A DNA stretch of 39,509 nucleotides from an uncultured Bacteroidota bacterium (GCA_937924855.1 CALEYQ010000079.1:1-39509); one strand, 5' to 3'; positions 1-8,671 are shown, counted from the stretch's first letter. Made by a program: numbers and translations. Notes: a model not told the origin generated them from the letters alone.

Positions 1-35
1 GCGCGTAAAAGGCCATCCGCATGATTGCCTAAAGC

Positions 36-311
36 GTGATCACGCTACCCAACATAAAAAAAATTCAGGCCAGCTGGCTTACGGTGGGTAAAGACATTGC
101 CCAGATTTGCCTTCATGCAGGTGCAAATGACATGGGCTCTATCATGATTGAAGAAAATGTGGTTTCAGCCGCCGGTGCTCCCCACCGCTTTACCTACAAA
201 ACCATTCAGGATGCCATTGTCGAAGCAGGGTTTGAACCGAGGCTTCGCAACCAGCAATATGAGTTCCGCGAGCTACCCGAAAACATTCAGGAACAGGTAA
301 TCAACTATTGA
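36..311 (+). CDS. mqnC: Cyclic dehypoxanthinyl futalosine synthase, C-terminal part (partial)
   Basis: This is the C-terminal 91 residues of MqnC, the radical-SAM enzyme that cyclises dehypoxanthine futalosine in the futalosine route to menaquinone. The motifs QASWLTVGKDIAQ, GANDMGS and MIEENVVSAAGA are characteristic of the MqnC/MqnE family; the radical-SAM CxxxCxxC lies before the window. The same frame stays MqnC-like upstream (AIRMIA before the stop at 30-32), but TAA codons fall at 6-8 and 30-32 where family members usually have leucine, so the GTG at 36 is only a formal start. Either the gene is decayed or the first 35 bases are low-quality contig-end sequence. It converges on the thymidine kinase gene, and its TGA at 309-311 lies next to that gene's original stop at 305-307. 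Family assignment is confident; whether the gene is intact is not. Confidence 0.85.
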   Translation: MITLPNIKKIQASWLTVGKDIAQICLHAGANDMGSIMIEENVVSAAGAPHRFTYKTIQDAIVEAGFEPRLRNQQYEFRELPENIQEQVINY

Positions 312-394
312 GATTTTTTTTCCGCTTCGTTGAAGCAGGACCGGCAAAGCCGCTCGTAAGGCGATTCTTCCCCCAACAGAACAAGAGTTTCGTC
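305..394 (-). pseudogene. Detached C-terminal tail of thymidine kinase
   Basis: After the TAA that ends the tdk ORF, the same frame continues without another stop for 29 codons and encodes the usual end of the enzyme, including LLGEESPYERL and the zinc-ligand pair CRSC. The tail ends at the TAG (305-307) and touches the end of the convergent mqnC gene. Preserved coding sense after the stop means the interruption is very recent or artefactual. Confidence 0.75.
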
Positions 395-895
395 TTAGGA
401 AAATCTGTAGAAAAAACTGGCAGGAGCCCCGCAACGAATGCAAATAGCATGCACCTTGGTAACATACTCCGACATGGCCATAATGGCGGGAACCGGGCCG
501 AAGGGTTCACCTTTAAAATCCATATCCAGACCGGCTACGATTACACGAAATCCGCTACCCGCGAGATCACGGCAAACAGCCGGCAGTTCTTTATCAAAAA
601 ACTGGGCTTCGTCAATTCCAACAACCCTTATTTCAAGGTCTTTGAGCAGTCCAGGTATCTCAGCGGCACCTGAAACCGGAACGCTTTGCAACTGCCTTGA
701 GTCATGGGAAACAACTTTGTTTTTGTCGTAACGCGTATCGATACGGGGTTTGAACACCTTTACTTTCTGACCTGCGATTTCAGCCCTGCGTAACCTTCGT
801 ATGAGTTCCTCCGTTTTACCGGAAAACATGCTGCCGCAAATTACTTCGATCCAGCCGGCATTTCCGCCTTTGTTATGAACAGGTTCGAGAAACAT
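395..895 (-). CDS. tdk: Thymidine kinase, truncated by an in-frame TAA
   Basis: TK1-type thymidine kinase, which phosphorylates thymidine to dTMP in pyrimidine salvage. Visible are the P-loop GSMFSGKT (about residues 22-29), the DEAQFF motif (about 115), AGLDMDFKG and the first half of the structural zinc site, CIRCG. The ORF ends after 166 residues at a TAA (395-397). Reading on in the same frame gives 29 more residues with typical TK1 C-terminal sequence (LVLLGEESPYERL, CRSC) before a TAG at 305-307, for a total of about 196 codons, the normal family length. The truncation removes the second CxxC of the Cys4 zinc site. A TAnnTTTG box lies 19 nt upstream of the ATG. This could be a true nonsense mutation or a base-call error. 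Function is certain from homology, activity is doubtful. Confidence 0.9.
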   Translation of the reverse strand: MFLEPVHNKGGNAGWIEVICGSMFSGKTEELIRRLRRAEIAGQKVKVFKPRIDTRYDKNKVVSHDSRQLQSVPVSGAAEIPGLLKDLEIRVVGIDEAQFFDKELPAVCRDLAGSGFRVIVAGLDMDFKGEPFGPVPAIMAMSEYVTKVHAICIRCGAPASFFYRFS

Positions 896-913
896 TTTTT
901 ACATTTATCCTGA

Positions 914-921
914 CAAAGCTA
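914..921 (-). promoter_or_regulatory. -7 promoter element of tdk
   Basis: TAGCTTTG on the minus strand fits the Bacteroidota -7 box TAnnTTTG and lies 18 nt before the tdk ATG. No good -33 TTTG is seen at 19-21 nt, so the call rests on the -7 box and its position. Confidence 0.5.
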
Positions 922-932
922 TAGAATAAATT

Positions 933-1415
933 ATGAATGGTGAGAAAATGAAAGAGGAAATAAAAGCCTTGCGTGATACCTTAAGTGAAATGCTGGAACA
1001 GGATTCCGGGGCATGGGATACCGGTAAAATGCTGAGTCTGCAGAAAAAATTAATCCGGTTACATCAGTTGATTCTGGACGCGGGTGGTTCGAACGAAACA
1101 AAAGAGGAAAAGACCCATGCAGAGCCGGTTGCCATAAACCCCGAAAAAAAAGAGGTTCAAACCCCGCCTCCTCCACCTCCTGTTTCAGGACTGGGAACCT
1201 ATATTGGACTCAACGATCGCTTCCGTTTTGTCAATGAATTGTTTGGCGGTAATTCAAACGAATTTTCTGAAGCCGTAAACCAACTTGATAAAATTGAGGC
1301 GAAACATGAAGCGGACGAATACATAGCCCGGCTTTCGGAAGTGTATAACTGGAATAATCAAAGCAGAAGCGCAAAAGATTTTATGGCACTGCTTTCCAGA
1401 AAATTTAAAGGATGA
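933..1415 (+). CDS. Conserved hypothetical protein with proline-rich linker
   Basis: A 160-residue protein I cannot assign to a named function. It has an N-terminal charged helical segment (about residues 1-50), a low-complexity linker with a run of prolines (about 77-84), and a C-terminal segment of about 70 residues beginning IGLNDRFRFVNELFGG and containing YNW. That second block resembles a small domain I recall from uncharacterised Bacteroidota proteins. There is no signal peptide or membrane segment, so it is probably cytoplasmic. It is the first gene of a seven-gene + strand run. Its stop overlaps the next start (ATGA), suggesting translational coupling with the M28 peptidase gene. A second ATG at 948 is an alternative start. 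It is divergent from tdk with only 37 nt between the two starts. Confidence 0.75.
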   Translation: MNGEKMKEEIKALRDTLSEMLEQDSGAWDTGKMLSLQKKLIRLHQLILDAGGSNETKEEKTHAEPVAINPEKKEVQTPPPPPPVSGLGTYIGLNDRFRFVNELFGGNSNEFSEAVNQLDKIEAKHEADEYIARLSEVYNWNNQSRSAKDFMALLSRKFKG

Positions 1416-2689
1416 GTTTAAGGCTATTACTGTGTTCCTTTCTTTTCGGTCTGGCAGGTCTGTGCGCGGCCCAGGAAAAAGGAGGGCCGGAGCCACCTGC
1501 ACGGGGAAGGTATTATACCGACACCCTTGCTTCGCCCGGTTTTTTTGGACGGGGATATACCTTTTCGGGCCTACACCTCAGCGCCGCCTTTATTGCCCGG
1601 GAATTTGAAAGCATGGGACTGGAAAGTCCCGGAGGAAAAAGATTTCAGGCCTTCAGACATGATGTTATCCGGTTCCCAAGGCCTTTAGAATTAAAAGCAG
1701 GAAACAAATCATTGACATGCGGCACCGACTTCATTCCTGATCCCGGCTGCGAAACCGTGAAAGGAAAAAAGAAGATTTATTATGCCGATTCATCCTGGGC
1801 TGATGCAAAAACATTTTCCAAAAAAATAAAAAAAATCAAAGCCGGATCCGCCATTGTATTTTACCCAGGGGAAATAAAAAATCCAAAAACCAGAGCTTCC
1901 CTTGAAAAAAACCTTGGGGAAAGTCCAAAAAAATATTTTCTCATCCGGGAAGTAGACAAGCTAACCTTCGGAGTTGCTTCGGAATTCAATCCTAATCCCG
2001 GGGCCGACGTGCTCAGGGGCAGCATTCCTGAGGGAACAAAAATGCTTGAGGTTGATTTCTATTCCGAAAAAATAAAAGATTTTGAGTCGCAGAATGTGCT
2101 GGGATTTGTCCGGGGAAAAAGCGATACGGTAATTGTGATTTCAGCCCATTACGATCATCTGGGCACCTTGGGCGATAAGGTAATTTTTACCGGAGCCAAC
2201 GATAATGCCAGTGGTGTGGCCATGGTTTTAAGCCTGGCGAATTATTTTTCCCGCAAAGAAAATAAGCCGCGATACAGTCTTTTGTTTATTGCCTTCGCCG
2301 GGGAGGAAGCCGGCTTACTGGGTTCGCTTCATTTTGTAAATCACCCACTGGTACCCTTAAAAAAAATCAGGCTGGTGGTAAATCTTGATATTTTGGGAAC
2401 CGGGAATGAAGGCATAACCGTAGTTAACGCGAAGCTTCATCCCATGGAATTCGGACAGTTGCAAAAACTAAATGCGCAATCATCCTATGTGCCGGAAATA
2501 AAGTCAAGGTCCAATGCCCCCATATCGGATCATTACCCTTTTTCGCTGAAAGCCGTGCCAGCACTTTTTATTTACACCCTGGGAGGCATCAAAGCATATC
2601 ATGATATTTACGATCGCAGGGAAACACTGCCTCTGGATGCTTTTGAAAATATTTATAAATTACTCATCGAGTTTGTAAACGGAATTTAA
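1412..2689 (+). CDS. M28-family zinc aminopeptidase, secreted
   Basis: A 425-residue exported metallopeptidase. Residues 1-20 form a signal peptide (hydrophobic stretch ending LCAAQ). The C-terminal half is a peptidase family M28 domain with the expected ligand pattern: H246 in SAHYDH, D264 in GANDNASG, E298/E299 in AFAGEEAG, D326 in VNLD and H374 in SDHYPF. The usual reaction is removal of N-terminal amino acids from peptides using two zinc ions. The segment before the catalytic domain (about 90-230) is in the position of a protease-associated insert. Its ATG overlaps the stop of the preceding gene, and rsmI follows after 9 nt. All metal ligands appear present, so it should be active in the periplasm or outside the cell. 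The substrate cannot be inferred. Confidence 0.9.
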   Translation: MSLRLLLCSFLFGLAGLCAAQEKGGPEPPARGRYYTDTLASPGFFGRGYTFSGLHLSAAFIAREFESMGLESPGGKRFQAFRHDVIRFPRPLELKAGNKSLTCGTDFIPDPGCETVKGKKKIYYADSSWADAKTFSKKIKKIKAGSAIVFYPGEIKNPKTRASLEKNLGESPKKYFLIREVDKLTFGVASEFNPNPGADVLRGSIPEGTKMLEVDFYSEKIKDFESQNVLGFVRGKSDTVIVISAHYDHLGTLGDKVIFTGANDNASGVAMVLSLANYFSRKENKPRYSLLFIAFAGEEAGLLGSLHFVNHPLVPLKKIRLVVNLDILGTGNEGITVVNAKLHPMEFGQLQKLNAQSSYVPEIKSRSNAPISDHYPFSLKAVPALFIYTLGGIKAYHDIYDRRETLPLDAFENIYKLLIEFVNGI

Positions 2690-2698
2690 ACGGCCTGT

Positions 2699-3400
2699 AT
2701 GCTATATCTGGTTCCCACACCTATAGGAAACTTAGAGGACATGACCCTCAGGGCCATACGCATTTTAAAAGAAAGCGATCTTATTCTGGCTGAAGATACC
2801 CGAACCAGTGGAGTGTTATTAAAGCATTATGATATTTCCACTCCCCTTTCCGCATTTCATCAACATAACGAACACCGGAAAACACCGGAAATAATTGAAA
2901 TGCTGGCAAGCGGAAAAAAAATCAGTCTGATTACCGATGCCGGAACCCCCGGGATTTCAGATCCCGGATTTCTTTTGTCCCGGGCCTGTCGCGAAGCCAA
3001 CCTTCCTTTCCACTGTTTACCGGGCCCCACGGCTTTGATTCCTGCCCTGGTCCAAAGCGGTTTTCCTTCCGATGCCTTCGTGTTCCTTGGGTTCCCACCA
3101 CAGAAAAAAGGGAGAAAAACTTTTATTGAAAATCTGGCCGGATATGAAATGACGATCGTGTTGTACGAATCGCCCCACCGCATTGTAAAGCTGCTTGAGG
3201 CCTTGAAAAGCCTTCCGGGACCGGAAAGAAACGTGGCTGTGGTGCGTGAGATATCAAAATTCCACGAAGAAACCTGCCGGGGAACGGTTAAGGAAGTTTA
3301 TGAACTTTTATCGGCCCGGGAAAAAGTGAAGGGAGAAATTGTGGTGGTTATAGAAGGCATAAATAAAAAAGTAAAAAAAGATGAGCCGGAAACGGAATAA
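2699..3400 (+). CDS. rsmI: 16S rRNA (cytidine1402-2'-O)-methyltransferase
   Basis: RsmI uses S-adenosylmethionine to methylate the ribose of C1402 in the 16S rRNA decoding centre. The 233-residue protein shows the tetrapyrrole-methylase fold signatures: LYLVPTPIGNLEDMT at the N-terminus, LAEDTRTS, the glycine-rich LITDAGTPGISDPG, and YESPHRIVK in the second half. It is shorter than the Escherichia coli enzyme (about 286 aa), lacking the C-terminal extension. It follows the M28 peptidase by 9 nt, and its last 20 nt overlap the start of corA, so the genes are probably cotranscribed. Nothing about it looks damaged. Confidence 0.95.
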   Translation: MLYLVPTPIGNLEDMTLRAIRILKESDLILAEDTRTSGVLLKHYDISTPLSAFHQHNEHRKTPEIIEMLASGKKISLITDAGTPGISDPGFLLSRACREANLPFHCLPGPTALIPALVQSGFPSDAFVFLGFPPQKKGRKTFIENLAGYEMTIVLYESPHRIVKLLEALKSLPGPERNVAVVREISKFHEETCRGTVKEVYELLSAREKVKGEIVVVIEGINKKVKKDEPETE

Positions 3401-4433
3401 GGCCGGCGCCCCACCCGGAACGCTGGTTTATCGTGGTAAAGAAACCCAACCGGATCGACCGGTAAAAATTACTCTGTTCCAATACGAGGAAGACCATTTT
3501 TCCGAAGAAGTTTATCCCGATGTTGAATCGCTTTTAAGCGCCATAAAGCCCGGACTGAAATTCTGGATAAATATCGATGGCGTTCACGACACGGGGCTGA
3601 TAGAAAAACTGGGGAACCACTTTAATATTCATCCCCTAACGCAGGAGGATCTGGTAAATACCGATCAGCGGCCCAAATTTGAAGATTACGACCATTATTG
3701 CCTGGCTGTTTTAAAAATGGTTCGTTATCAGAAAACCCTTGAGCAGGAACAATTATCCATAATACTATTAAAAGAAGGAGTTATTTCTTTCCAGGAAATT
3801 GAAGGCGGTGATGCTTTTGATCCGGTCAGAAACCGTTTAAAGAGTGGCAAGGGAAAAATCCGGAAATCGGGCCCCGATTACTTATGTTATTCCCTCATTG
3901 ATGCTGTGGTAGATACCTATTTTAACATCCTTGAAAAAATGGGCGATATCATCAGCGAACTCGAGGTGAGTTTAATGGGGCGGCCCGGCAGAAACACTCT
4001 TAATGAGTTACACCGCCAGAAAAAAGAAATGATTTTGCTCCGGAAATCGGTTTGGCCGCTCAGGGAACTCATAAGCAGCATGGAGCGTAGTGAGTCGGAT
4101 CTGATTTCCGTTTCTACCGACATATACCTGCGCGATGTATACGACCATACCATCCGGGTGATTGATTCTCTGGAAACAAACCGGGATTTACTTTCGGGCA
4201 TGATGGATATATACTTGTCATCGATGAGCAACCGCATGAACGAGGTAATGAAGGTTCTCACCATTATTTCTACATTATTTATTCCGGTAACTTTCATTGC
4301 GGGTGTTTACGGCATGAATTTCAAACACATGCCCGAGTTGGAATCCCGCGATGGATATTTTGTTACCCTGGGAATTATGGGAATAATCATTTTGTCGTTG
4401 TTGTTTTATTTCAGGTATAAAAAATGGATATGA
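3381..4433 (+). CDS. corA: CorA-family magnesium/cobalt transporter
   Basis: A 350-residue CorA-type divalent cation channel. The long N-terminal region (about 1-285) is the cytoplasmic funnel, and two membrane helices are at the C-terminus. The first helix ends in the diagnostic YGMNF pore motif, followed by MPEL, and the second ends with a short basic tail (RYKKWI). CorA proteins form pentamers that let Mg2+ (and Co2+ or Ni2+) into the cell and close when cytoplasmic Mg2+ is high. The gene overlaps rsmI by 20 nt and the following small membrane-protein gene by 10 nt. No M-box riboswitch space exists upstream, so expression depends on the operon. Confidence 0.95.
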   Translation: MSRKRNKAGAPPGTLVYRGKETQPDRPVKITLFQYEEDHFSEEVYPDVESLLSAIKPGLKFWINIDGVHDTGLIEKLGNHFNIHPLTQEDLVNTDQRPKFEDYDHYCLAVLKMVRYQKTLEQEQLSIILLKEGVISFQEIEGGDAFDPVRNRLKSGKGKIRKSGPDYLCYSLIDAVVDTYFNILEKMGDIISELEVSLMGRPGRNTLNELHRQKKEMILLRKSVWPLRELISSMERSESDLISVSTDIYLRDVYDHTIRVIDSLETNRDLLSGMMDIYLSSMSNRMNEVMKVLTIISTLFIPVTFIAGVYGMNFKHMPELESRDGYFVTLGIMGIIILSLLFYFRYKKWI

Positions 4434-4885
4434 AAAACGGTTTGCTTCAAAAGCTAAGAATCATTTACCTGGCCATGGCAATGGGACAGGTAATGTTTAT
4501 TGTTTTAGTAATAGGCTTCCTGCCCCGTAATTTGGAACAGACTGCGGATTGGGGAATCAAAATTCCCTTTATTCTGGGAGGATTGTCGCTGGCTTTCATA
4601 GGAGAAATATTCCACCGGACCCGGCTTTCCTCGATCCGAAAATCGGGCGATGCAGAAAAAGCCCGTGGGGCCTATTTAATGACTTTCCTGACGAGCATGG
4701 CCTTGTGGGAATTTCCGACCTTTATTTTAACGCTGGGATATTGGTTTTCGGGTGATTTGGTTTTTCTGATCCTCGCCGGGCTGGTTTTTATTGCTTTTCT
4801 TTCCCGGATTCCCTTCAAAGCAAAAGTGATGCGTGAACTTGGCCTGAGCGATGCTGCCTTCGAAAAATTTGATGCCGGAAACTGA
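4424..4885 (+). CDS. Small four-helix membrane protein, unknown function
   Basis: A 153-residue integral membrane protein. Four hydrophobic segments are visible, at about residues 9-30, 46-63, 86-108 and 112-131, with a positively charged stretch between the second and third. No catalytic motif is recognisable and I cannot assign a family. It lies between corA (10-nt overlap) and an oxidoreductase gene (1-nt overlap, TGATG), so it is almost certainly translated as part of the operon. Placement beside corA could suggest a role in ion homeostasis, but that is inference from position only. Confidence 0.75.
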   Translation: MDMKNGLLQKLRIIYLAMAMGQVMFIVLVIGFLPRNLEQTADWGIKIPFILGGLSLAFIGEIFHRTRLSSIRKSGDAEKARGAYLMTFLTSMALWEFPTFILTLGYWFSGDLVFLILAGLVFIAFLSRIPFKAKVMRELGLSDAAFEKFDAGN

Positions 4886-5910
4886 TGGAAGCTTTTTTTC
4901 TCAACGGGAAAAAGAAGGCAGGCGAAGCCTTTGAACTGAAGCCCTTTGATCCCGGGTCAATCAGTGAGGATGAGGTATTGATAGAAACTGAAGCATTCGG
5001 TTTAAACTTTGCCGATGTGATGAGCAGGCTTGGCCTGTACCGCGAGGCTCCTCCCTTTCCCTTTGTTCCGGGCTATGAAATTTGCGGACGGGTAAAGTCG
5101 GTTGGTAAAAATGTTTCTCATGTTATTCCCGGCGACAGGGTACTGGCACTTACCCGTTTCGGAGGATATTCCAGAATTTGTAAAACAAGAGCTCAGGCGG
5201 TAAAAAAAATTCCTGAATCCTGGACACCTGCCTTTGCCTGTGCCCTGGGAACCCAGGCCTGCACAGCTATTTACATGACCCATTTTCTGGTTCATCTTAA
5301 AAATGCAAAGTCTGCCGTGGTAAGCTCACCGGCCGGAGGCGTAGGCAGCTTACTGGTTCAAATAATTCAAAAAAATAAAATTCCGGTTACGGGATATTCA
5401 GGGCATCCGGAAAAATTTTCGGGCAAAGAACCGGGTATGGAAAAAATTCTCAATTACAAAGACCCTGAATTCAGGGAAATGCTTTCCCGGGAATTTCCCG
5501 ATGGGGTTGACCTTGCTTTTGATGCCGTTGGTGGCAAAACTTTCAAAGCCGTACTTCAACATCTTCGTCCGGGCGGCAGCATCGTTGCTTACGGTGCTGC
5601 ATCAAGAGCCGGTGGAGGTGGATTATTTCCTACCCTGAAACTGGTTTTCGGAATGGGCTTTACCCATCCTGTATTCCTGTTGATGAAATCCCGAAGCATT
5701 TGCGGGGTGAATATGTTAAAGGTAGGAGATCGCAGGCCGGATATCCTTGAGCAATGCCTGAATATCGCTGTGGAATATGGGAAAGAAGGAGTTTTAAAAC
5801 CCCTGGAGGGTAAAACATTTTCCCGGCAACATATTTCAGATGCTCATGCCTGGCTTGAATCAGGAAGGAGTTCCGGGAAAACTGTTGTAACTTGGGATTC
5901 TGAAAAATAA
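4885..5910 (+). CDS. NAD(P)H quinone oxidoreductase-like MDR protein (VAT-1/zeta-crystallin type)
   Basis: A 341-residue medium-chain dehydrogenase/reductase. The N-terminal GroES-like domain has LNFADVMSRLGLY and VPGYEICGRVKSVG. The Rossmann domain has the nucleotide-binding turn SSPAGGVGSLLVQ, and GVDLAFDAVGG follows. Catalytic and structural zinc ligands of the alcohol dehydrogenases are absent, placing it with the zinc-free quinone-oxidoreductase/VAT-1 branch, which uses NADPH to reduce quinones or enones. The motif set supports the class but not the substrate. It starts at TGATG with the preceding membrane-protein gene and is followed after 5 nt by a MORN-repeat gene. Confidence 0.88.
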   Translation: MEAFFLNGKKKAGEAFELKPFDPGSISEDEVLIETEAFGLNFADVMSRLGLYREAPPFPFVPGYEICGRVKSVGKNVSHVIPGDRVLALTRFGGYSRICKTRAQAVKKIPESWTPAFACALGTQACTAIYMTHFLVHLKNAKSAVVSSPAGGVGSLLVQIIQKNKIPVTGYSGHPEKFSGKEPGMEKILNYKDPEFREMLSREFPDGVDLAFDAVGGKTFKAVLQHLRPGGSIVAYGAASRAGGGGLFPTLKLVFGMGFTHPVFLLMKSRSICGVNMLKVGDRRPDILEQCLNIAVEYGKEGVLKPLEGKTFSRQHISDAHAWLESGRSSGKTVVTWDSEK

Positions 5911-5915
5911 AGCCC

Positions 5916-6815
5916 ATGACTCCCCGACTGTTTTTTTTATTTCTGATTTCGATATCCACTGCATCGGCCCAAACAGGATTACCGGCAGACACGAACAAAA
6001 TGCTGGCCAACGGCGAAAAATCCGGATTCTGGATTGAGACTCTGGGAATGAATAAATTCCAGGGATGGTATTTGAACGGGAAAAAAGATGGAAACTGGGT
6101 GCTGTATCATACCGGTGGGGCCGTTGCCAGAGTGGAACATTATAAAGAGGGTTTGCGAAACGGTTTAACATTGCAACTCGACATTCACGGAAATTTCTCC
6201 AGGGAAGAATATTTTACCCGCGACACCCTCGATGGGGTAATTCGGGTGTATTCCGACAACAACCGACTCAGGGAAGAAACCTGGTATAAAATGGGAAAAT
6301 ACCATGGCGAGCGAAAAATATGTTACAAAGACGGAACCGTTCAGGAATGGAGCTTCTATATAAACGGAAAAAAAGACGGTCCTTCCAAATGGTATTTCAG
6401 CACCGGGGAAATTTTAACTATCAATTTGTACAAAGACGGGAAGCTGGAGGGCATTCAGAAGAGTTTTTACCGTTCCGGGAAATTACAGAGTGAAGTAATG
6501 GCCGTAAACAATGAATACACAGGTATGTATACTGAGTATTATGAATCCGGGAAAGTTAAGGTTCAGGTAAAATATGTAAAAGGTAAAAAAGAAGGACCCT
6601 ATAAAGAAGTTGCAGAAGATGGAAAACAGATTTTAGTTTCGGGCGGATATAAAAACGATAAACCTCACGGACCTTACGAAGAGTTTTATAATAATGGGAA
6701 ACCGAAAGCCAGGGGGAAATTTGTTGAAGGGAAAAAAGAAGGTGTTTGGATTTATTACGACACCGAGGGTAAAACCGAAAAAGAAATTTTCAAAGGCGGA
6801 GAATCGGTAAAATAA
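5916..6815 (+). CDS. Exported MORN-type repeat protein (YwqK-like)
   Basis: A 299-residue protein with an N-terminal signal peptide (residues 1-18, ending STASA) followed by about ten copies of a 20-25 residue repeat of the MORN_2 type, with recurring NGKKDG, YYESGKVK and EGKKEG motifs. Such proteins are often labelled 'YwqK family antitoxin', but no toxin gene is adjacent, so I do not support that role. The repeats form an elongated beta structure. The signal peptide suggests a periplasmic or surface location. It is the last gene of the + strand operon and is followed by a hairpin at 6816-6847. A second protein of this class is at 31418-32131. Confidence 0.85.
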   Translation: MTPRLFFLFLISISTASAQTGLPADTNKMLANGEKSGFWIETLGMNKFQGWYLNGKKDGNWVLYHTGGAVARVEHYKEGLRNGLTLQLDIHGNFSREEYFTRDTLDGVIRVYSDNNRLREETWYKMGKYHGERKICYKDGTVQEWSFYINGKKDGPSKWYFSTGEILTINLYKDGKLEGIQKSFYRSGKLQSEVMAVNNEYTGMYTEYYESGKVKVQVKYVKGKKEGPYKEVAEDGKQILVSGGYKNDKPHGPYEEFYNNGKPKARGKFVEGKKEGVWIYYDTEGKTEKEIFKGGESVK

Positions 6816-6847
6816 AAATCCCCGATAGCCAGGGCTAAGGGGGATTT
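6816..6847. terminator. Hairpin terminator between convergent genes
   Basis: AAATCCCC (6816-6823) pairs with GGGGATTT (6840-6847), with a short inner stem TAGC/GCTA. On the minus strand the hairpin is followed by TTTTTATTTT, making a good intrinsic terminator for the peptide-binding lipoprotein gene. It can also serve the + operon that ends at 6815. Confidence 0.75.
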
Positions 6848-6864
6848 AAAAAAAAATCTGTTTG

Positions 6865-8643
6865 TTACTTTGAAGCCTTTTCTTTAGCCAGCTTCAGCAG
6901 TTCAGGGTGAATATACACCTTGCTTACATCGCGATATTCCATGGCGTTGGCATCAAATCCTTTCACCCAGTTTTGAACGAGGCGATAGTTCTCCTCATAA
7001 AAAATGGGCATGATGGCGGCCTCGTCGATAACAATTTGTTCTGCCTGAGAGTATAATTCAAAACGCTTTTTATCATCCACTTCTTTCATGGCTGCCATGA
7101 AAAGAGAATCGAAGCGTGCGTTTTTAAACCGCACCGCATTGATCGCAGAACGCTCATCCAGTTTTCCGGGTACGTGACCACCGTAAAGAATGGTGAGGAA
7201 GGTTTCAGGATCCGGATAATCTGCAATCCAGCCGGTTCTCCAGAAATCGGCTTTACCGGTCTCCAGTTTGTCGAGGTGCTGTGCAAAGGGCATCTGGTCG
7301 ATCTGAACATCAATATTCAATACTTCCTTGAGCTGGCTTTGTACGAACTGGGCAGTAAGGATATTCCGGTCGGCACCACCGCTGTTGATCTGCAGAGTAA
7401 CTTTTGGGAAATTCTTTCCACCGGGATAACCTGCTTCAGCCAGATATTTACGAGCCAGATCGGGTTCGAAATTGTATCCTTTGAGTTTATCGAAATTATA
7501 TCCCTTGTTACGGAAATTATCTACGGGAGGAACAATTCCGAATTTTCCGGGTATACCTTCGCCCTTAAGAATGTTGTTAATGATTTTATCGCGGTCGATG
7601 GCATAGTTAAAGGCCAAACGAACCTTTTTGTTGTTGAACACTTTCCCCTGATGCTGGAAACCGTAATAGGTAAGGCTCATGGCAGGGGTCATCTGAAGCA
7701 CAAAGGGCGTGTTTCCGGTTTTGGCATCGGATAATTCAGACAGAATTTTTCCGTGCATTTCGGTTGGGATGCGGAAAATCATATCCACTTCACCCTGACG
7801 GAAGGCCAGAAATTCCTGTTTCTTTTCTTTTACAAAAGTAAATTTTACCCCGTCGAGATAAGGCAGTTTATTTCCAAATTCATCAACGCCCCAATATTCA
7901 TTATTGCGCTCTAACACAACCACATTACCTTCTTCAATGGTTTTTACTTTGAAAGGTCCGGTTCCAACAGCCTTAACACGCATGTTTTCCTTGTACTTTT
8001 CAAGGGCTTCTTTAGGGAACACCCAGCAACCGGGCATGGTTAGGATGTTATCGAAACCGGCAAAGGGGAAATTCAGGGTAACCTGCAGGGTGTAGTCGTC
8101 GATTACTTTTACGCCACTAACGCCACCGGGCGTTTTGGTTCCTTTCTGCGAGGCTTCGTAATGCTCGTTGGCTCCCATTACCCGGTCTTTGAAAGTAACA
8201 TAGAACTGAGAGTTCATGTTGCTTTGTGTGCAGAGTAAATCGAAGCAGTATTTAAAATCGTTGGCGGTAACATTTCTTCCTTTTCCATCAGGGAAACAGG
8301 GGTCGTCGTGAAACTTAGCATCCTTGCGGAGGTAGAAAGTCCAAACGGTAGCGTCCTGATTTTTTTCCCAGCGCTCGGCAATAGCTGGAATCACTTTCAG
8401 GTCGGCCTGATTAAGCTTAACAAGACCTTCGTATATCTGGTTGGTAATACGCTGTGAGGTAACCTCGGTAACATTTAAAGGATAAAGATCACGGAAATCC
8501 TCCACCTCATTCATCTTCAAAACACCTCCGTAAAAAATATTTCCTTTACCCTGCTGCGACCCGTTTCCGGACCCACTTCCATCTCCGCCGCAGGAAGCCA
8601 GCAATACTGACAGCGCAGAAAGAAAGATTGATAATTTTTTCAT
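6865..8643 (-). CDS. Peptide-type ABC transporter substrate-binding lipoprotein
   Basis: A 592-residue solute-binding protein of the oligopeptide/dipeptide class (SBP family 5). The N-terminus is a lipoprotein signal with lipobox LLASC (Cys18) followed by a glycine/serine-rich tether (about 19-34). The domain start LYPLNVTEVTSQRITNQIYEGL, the segment AERWEKNQDATVWTFYLRKDAKFHD and the later YAIDRDKIIN and ADYPDPETFL motifs are typical of DppA/OppA. It would capture peptides for import. No permease or ATPase gene is next to it, so either the transporter is encoded elsewhere or the protein has another binding role. A good promoter is at 8672-8702 and a terminator follows, so it forms a single-gene unit. 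Confidence 0.92.
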   Translation of the reverse strand: MKKLSIFLSALSVLLASCGGDGSGSGNGSQQGKGNIFYGGVLKMNEVEDFRDLYPLNVTEVTSQRITNQIYEGLVKLNQADLKVIPAIAERWEKNQDATVWTFYLRKDAKFHDDPCFPDGKGRNVTANDFKYCFDLLCTQSNMNSQFYVTFKDRVMGANEHYEASQKGTKTPGGVSGVKVIDDYTLQVTLNFPFAGFDNILTMPGCWVFPKEALEKYKENMRVKAVGTGPFKVKTIEEGNVVVLERNNEYWGVDEFGNKLPYLDGVKFTFVKEKKQEFLAFRQGEVDMIFRIPTEMHGKILSELSDAKTGNTPFVLQMTPAMSLTYYGFQHQGKVFNNKKVRLAFNYAIDRDKIINNILKGEGIPGKFGIVPPVDNFRNKGYNFDKLKGYNFEPDLARKYLAEAGYPGGKNFPKVTLQINSGGADRNILTAQFVQSQLKEVLNIDVQIDQMPFAQHLDKLETGKADFWRTGWIADYPDPETFLTILYGGHVPGKLDERSAINAVRFKNARFDSLFMAAMKEVDDKKRFELYSQAEQIVIDEAAIMPIFYEENYRLVQNWVKGFDANAMEYRDVSKVYIHPELLKLAKEKASK

Positions 8644-8671
8644 AAAGATTTTGTTAGCCGATAATGAAATG

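Noticed and set aside
5916..6815. Antitoxin role for the MORN-repeat proteins
   Set aside because: They carry signal peptides and no toxin gene is adjacent to either copy.
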